In this document: positions 41,401-42,331 of the stretch, one piece after another
Layout of the letters: each line of letters begins with the position of its first letter
How positions within the stretch are numbered: position 1 is the stretch's first letter
Assembly (NCBI GenBank): GCA_009784625.1
Contig: WRBI01000020.1
Span: 1 to 42,331 of the forward strand
DNA: 42,331 nucleotides
Origin: Oscillospiraceae bacterium
Lineage (GTDB): Bacteria; Bacillota; Clostridia; Oscillospirales; Ruminococcaceae
Reading direction: 5' to 3'
Translations under genes and position numbers: made by a program
The notes under the pieces: generated by a model
What the model was told of the DNA's origin: nothing
Seen by the model: only the letters and a program-made list of their open reading frames with translations
Database searches by the model: none

Positions 41401-42173
41401 CCCAGCTGGCCCATATTCAACTCCACCTTTCTTCTCACTTTGTTCAGACCGCCGACATCGACGTGGGCGCCGACACCCAGTTTATCACAGGGTTTAACAT
41501 GATCGCCGGGCAGGGCGAGCCGTTTACCGGCTCGTTTGACGGGCAGGGCTTTGCCATACGCAACCTGCGCATTACCTCCGACGCCCAGGCGGTTGGGTTG
41601 TTTGCCGAAAACAGCGGCCGAATCGAGAATGTCAGCCTGGTATCCGGCGAGATTCGCTCGACCGCGGCCGGGCAGGCTTATGTCGGCGGGATCGTCGGGC
41701 GCAATCACGCGCAGGGCGATGTTTTCGCGGTGTCCAACGGCGCGCGGATTATCGGCGGCAATTCGGCTTATGTCGGCGGGATTGTCGGCTATAACAACGG
41801 CCGGGTACGGGATAGCTACAACGCGGCTTTGATTACCGGAGCCGATCACACCGGCGGATTGATTGGGACGAACGGGGTTTCCGGTGCGCTTTCTTCCAGC
41901 TATAATGTTGGGAATGTAGAGGGCACCGGGGATGGTGTCGGTTCGATTGTTGGGGTGAACCGCGGGGTGGTTGCGAATACGCACTTCCTTCTGGAAACTG
42001 CCTGGAACGGGATTGGTGTCGGGGATGGGACCGCGAATGAGCAGACGTCGGAGGCGATGGCTTCGGCGCAGATGGTGGCCGACTTGTCGGTGGGGGATGT
42101 TAATTCGCCTTGGGTTCGCAGTGAGGGAGGCGGGTTTGTTTATCCGGTTTTGCGGGTGCCGGTGCGGAGGTAG
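38418..42173 (+). CDS. Large single-pass membrane protein with Pro/Glu-rich arm and GLUG repeats
   Basis: 1251 aa, no signal peptide. Residues 1-560 are intrinsically disordered-looking, very rich in Pro, Glu, Ala, Lys, Arg (runs of PPPPPP; two short charged helices near 300-345 and 385-415). One membrane segment at about 561-585 (IILISSAAAMFLLIPLIVLIV). Residues about 590-960 form repeated beta strands of a solenoid (IRLEDIDVGGAIHLSTGEV, LTISGSGNIASLML). The last ~280 residues are a GLUG region (PFTGSFDGQGFAIRNLRI; YVGGIVGRN, YVGGIVGYN, HTGGLIGTN) ending VYPVLRVP. The orientation should put the Pro-rich arm inside and the beta-helix outside. Start ATG 38418 follows GGAGG. Function unknown. 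Confidence 0.88.
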   Translation: MAEKPRLKETDEIFSSVGKGSVRAKAPAEQEPERQQQSQPDRGGREAGEQPDKAPLIESLFDLDQPQAGRASRRAARGRGKKGASDIEPKVDRRPLNFGKYGLGSDNDKEDEGQSPPKKTKAPAAKPAPEPAPAPVTPPEPPPEPPPPPPPEPAMAMAAAEEEERRSRPRRRAGEPASAPQIRRVSPPANPEPEAPAPDIQTRPAAPADPPPSYHFEEEIGPVIQPFVFEDFEEPAPPPPPPPAEKPREPKVVRAVKPEPPKKQEEPEPPPVMEAPEIPPEEQPKKRSKPPTAGRNPERERDQILQELSSQFDEAFSQAFEGGAKEVTKQEKRGRPIRGKGVAKASAPVDLIDDTPPPPPPPAEIEDPQADLEADSFLREFAEQIQEEEDTRTELFKDTLAEKFERERARYLKELGIEDGPQVDEEPKTFTPPAVRRLDLQIEPEMHVSADDAPPKPVERPVTYSRMGQVRPQAPAGEALSPAQPKVTQKPKAKAAAARNEKKSTEELLIELAFQKTEASLNAGSRPPPRPMEGVPVKIEAPPPEPVIFEPEPQVSFWKQYRNIILISSAAAMFLLIPLIVLIVSMIRPNEGIELLPPVEIGESEQVAGTLQANQSHNFETREVFENIYIRRPDISIRNATVNSILLIEGIASPGEIRLEDIDVGGAIHLSTGEVDRLVLHNVQTPRLVIHNDEHFTSAVTVSGNTAIDTVEVRTNATINRQPMHGADGGQGVQNILLSAAPSVSSMLTVNLNGLELPSLQSSSDAVIGVGDGTRIERMTSEGAISISGNGRISHFSAGPRGPGDGTILRLEMGVTHLAIRGPGDLIVHSEIDSVTASDHLTISGSGNIASLMLNQPMAPGRLQVGIYGSVRVNALVANAEALLRVSEQGMINHLTANQSVYALGNPVNRLVVNANDVIYENEPNGIDVTSGIRPPETVAANPNLDLTLHTNQVSAPPDTAADDISTVCGHTRESGGFLEGDGSASNPFRVSTPAQLAHIQLHLSSHFVQTADIDVGADTQFITGFNMIAGQGEPFTGSFDGQGFAIRNLRITSDAQAVGLFAENSGRIENVSLVSGEIRSTAAGQAYVGGIVGRNHAQGDVFAVSNGARIIGGNSAYVGGIVGYNNGRVRDSYNAALITGADHTGGLIGTNGVSGALSSSYNVGNVEGTGDGVGSIVGVNRGVVANTHFLLETAWNGIGVGDGTANEQTSEAMASAQMVADLSVGDVNSPWVRSEGGGFVYPVLRVPVRR

Positions 42174-42213
42174 GGTTGCTTTTGTCCTTGCCTTTCGGGC
42201 TTTAAGGGCTTTT

Positions 42214-42297
42214 ATCGGAATCTCCGATGGAAATGAAATGGGGCGCTTCGCCCCCAAACCCCCGAGTTACTCTTTTTGCTTGCCCAAAAAGAGTAAC
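42214..42297. repeat. Cluster of three hairpins at the right edge
   Basis: ATCGGA-atc-TCCGAT (42214-42228), GGGGCG-ctt-CGCCCC (42240-42254), and a 13-bp perfect stem GTTACTCTTTTTG / CAAAAAGAGTAAC (42266-42278, 42285-42297; 6-nt loop). No gene is seen in 42174-42331. I recall similar hairpin blocks scattered in many genomes. Confidence 0.8.
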
Positions 42298-42331
42298 CAG
42301 AAAAAGGGCACTTAAGGGGGGCAGGGGGCAC

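Noticed and set aside
41100-42257. 385-codon minus-strand open frame opposite the GLUG gene
   Set aside because: Antisense shadow; the plus frame has recognisable GLUG repeats and a good start.

Overview
The window is about 42.3 kb of GC-rich (roughly 55% by eye), almost entirely coding DNA from an endospore-forming, flagellated Firmicute, most likely a clostridium-type organism. The evidence is a sporulation sigma factor SigK with a pro-sequence, a flagellar gene order like that of Bacillus and Clostridium (flgM-flgN-flgK-flgL-DUF6470-fliW-csrA, and flgB-flgC-fliE-fliF ... flhB-flhA-sigD), a FliY-type switch protein with CheC-like phosphatase sites, and CheC/CheD. The species cannot be named from the sequence.

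Layout. 1-2.7 kb: sigK on the minus strand, then a NuoE-like [2Fe-2S] protein, a small DUF4190-like membrane protein and a HAD hydrolase. 3.2-8.5 kb (minus): late flagellar operon flgM, flgN, flgK, flgL, DUF6470 gene, fliW, csrA. 8.5-9.1 kb: divergent control region with a perfect consensus sigma-A promoter. 9.1-21.3 kb (plus): flgB flgC fliE fliF fliG fliH fliI fliJ fliK flgD, a TIGR02530-type gene, flgE, flbD. 21.3-21.8 kb: a terminator and a new promoter where motA/motB/fliL often sit. 21.8-31.1 kb: fliM fliY cheY fliO fliP fliQ fliR flhB flhA sigD. 31.1-34.5 kb: two rod-type genes (flgF/flgG) and a FapA/DUF342 gene. 34.8-36.5 kb: an AT-richer hemerythrin gene, then cheC-cheD on the minus strand. 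36.9-42.2 kb: a strong promoter, a structured leader and three genes: a ParA/Soj ATPase, a ComFB-domain protein and a 1251-residue single-pass membrane protein with a Pro/Glu-rich cytoplasmic arm and an external beta-helix/GLUG region.

How it works together. The flgB-flhA genes encode the basal body, rod, hook, switch complex and type III export apparatus. SigD and its anti-sigma factor FlgM time the late genes. FliW and CsrA form the post-transcriptional switch for flagellin, whose gene is not in the window. FliM, FliY, CheY, CheC and CheD provide switching and adaptation. motA, motB, fliL, flhF, flhG, fliD, fliS and hag are absent from the window and may lie elsewhere.

Most interesting points. 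(1) The ParA - ComFB - membrane GLUG protein operon looks like an undescribed spatial-organisation or surface system next to the motility genes. (2) A roughly 115-bp palindromic element occurs four times, each copy filling the space between one gene's stop codon and the next gene's ribosome binding site. (3) Several intergenic regions have strong secondary-structure potential, including the parA leader and the flbD-fliM gap.
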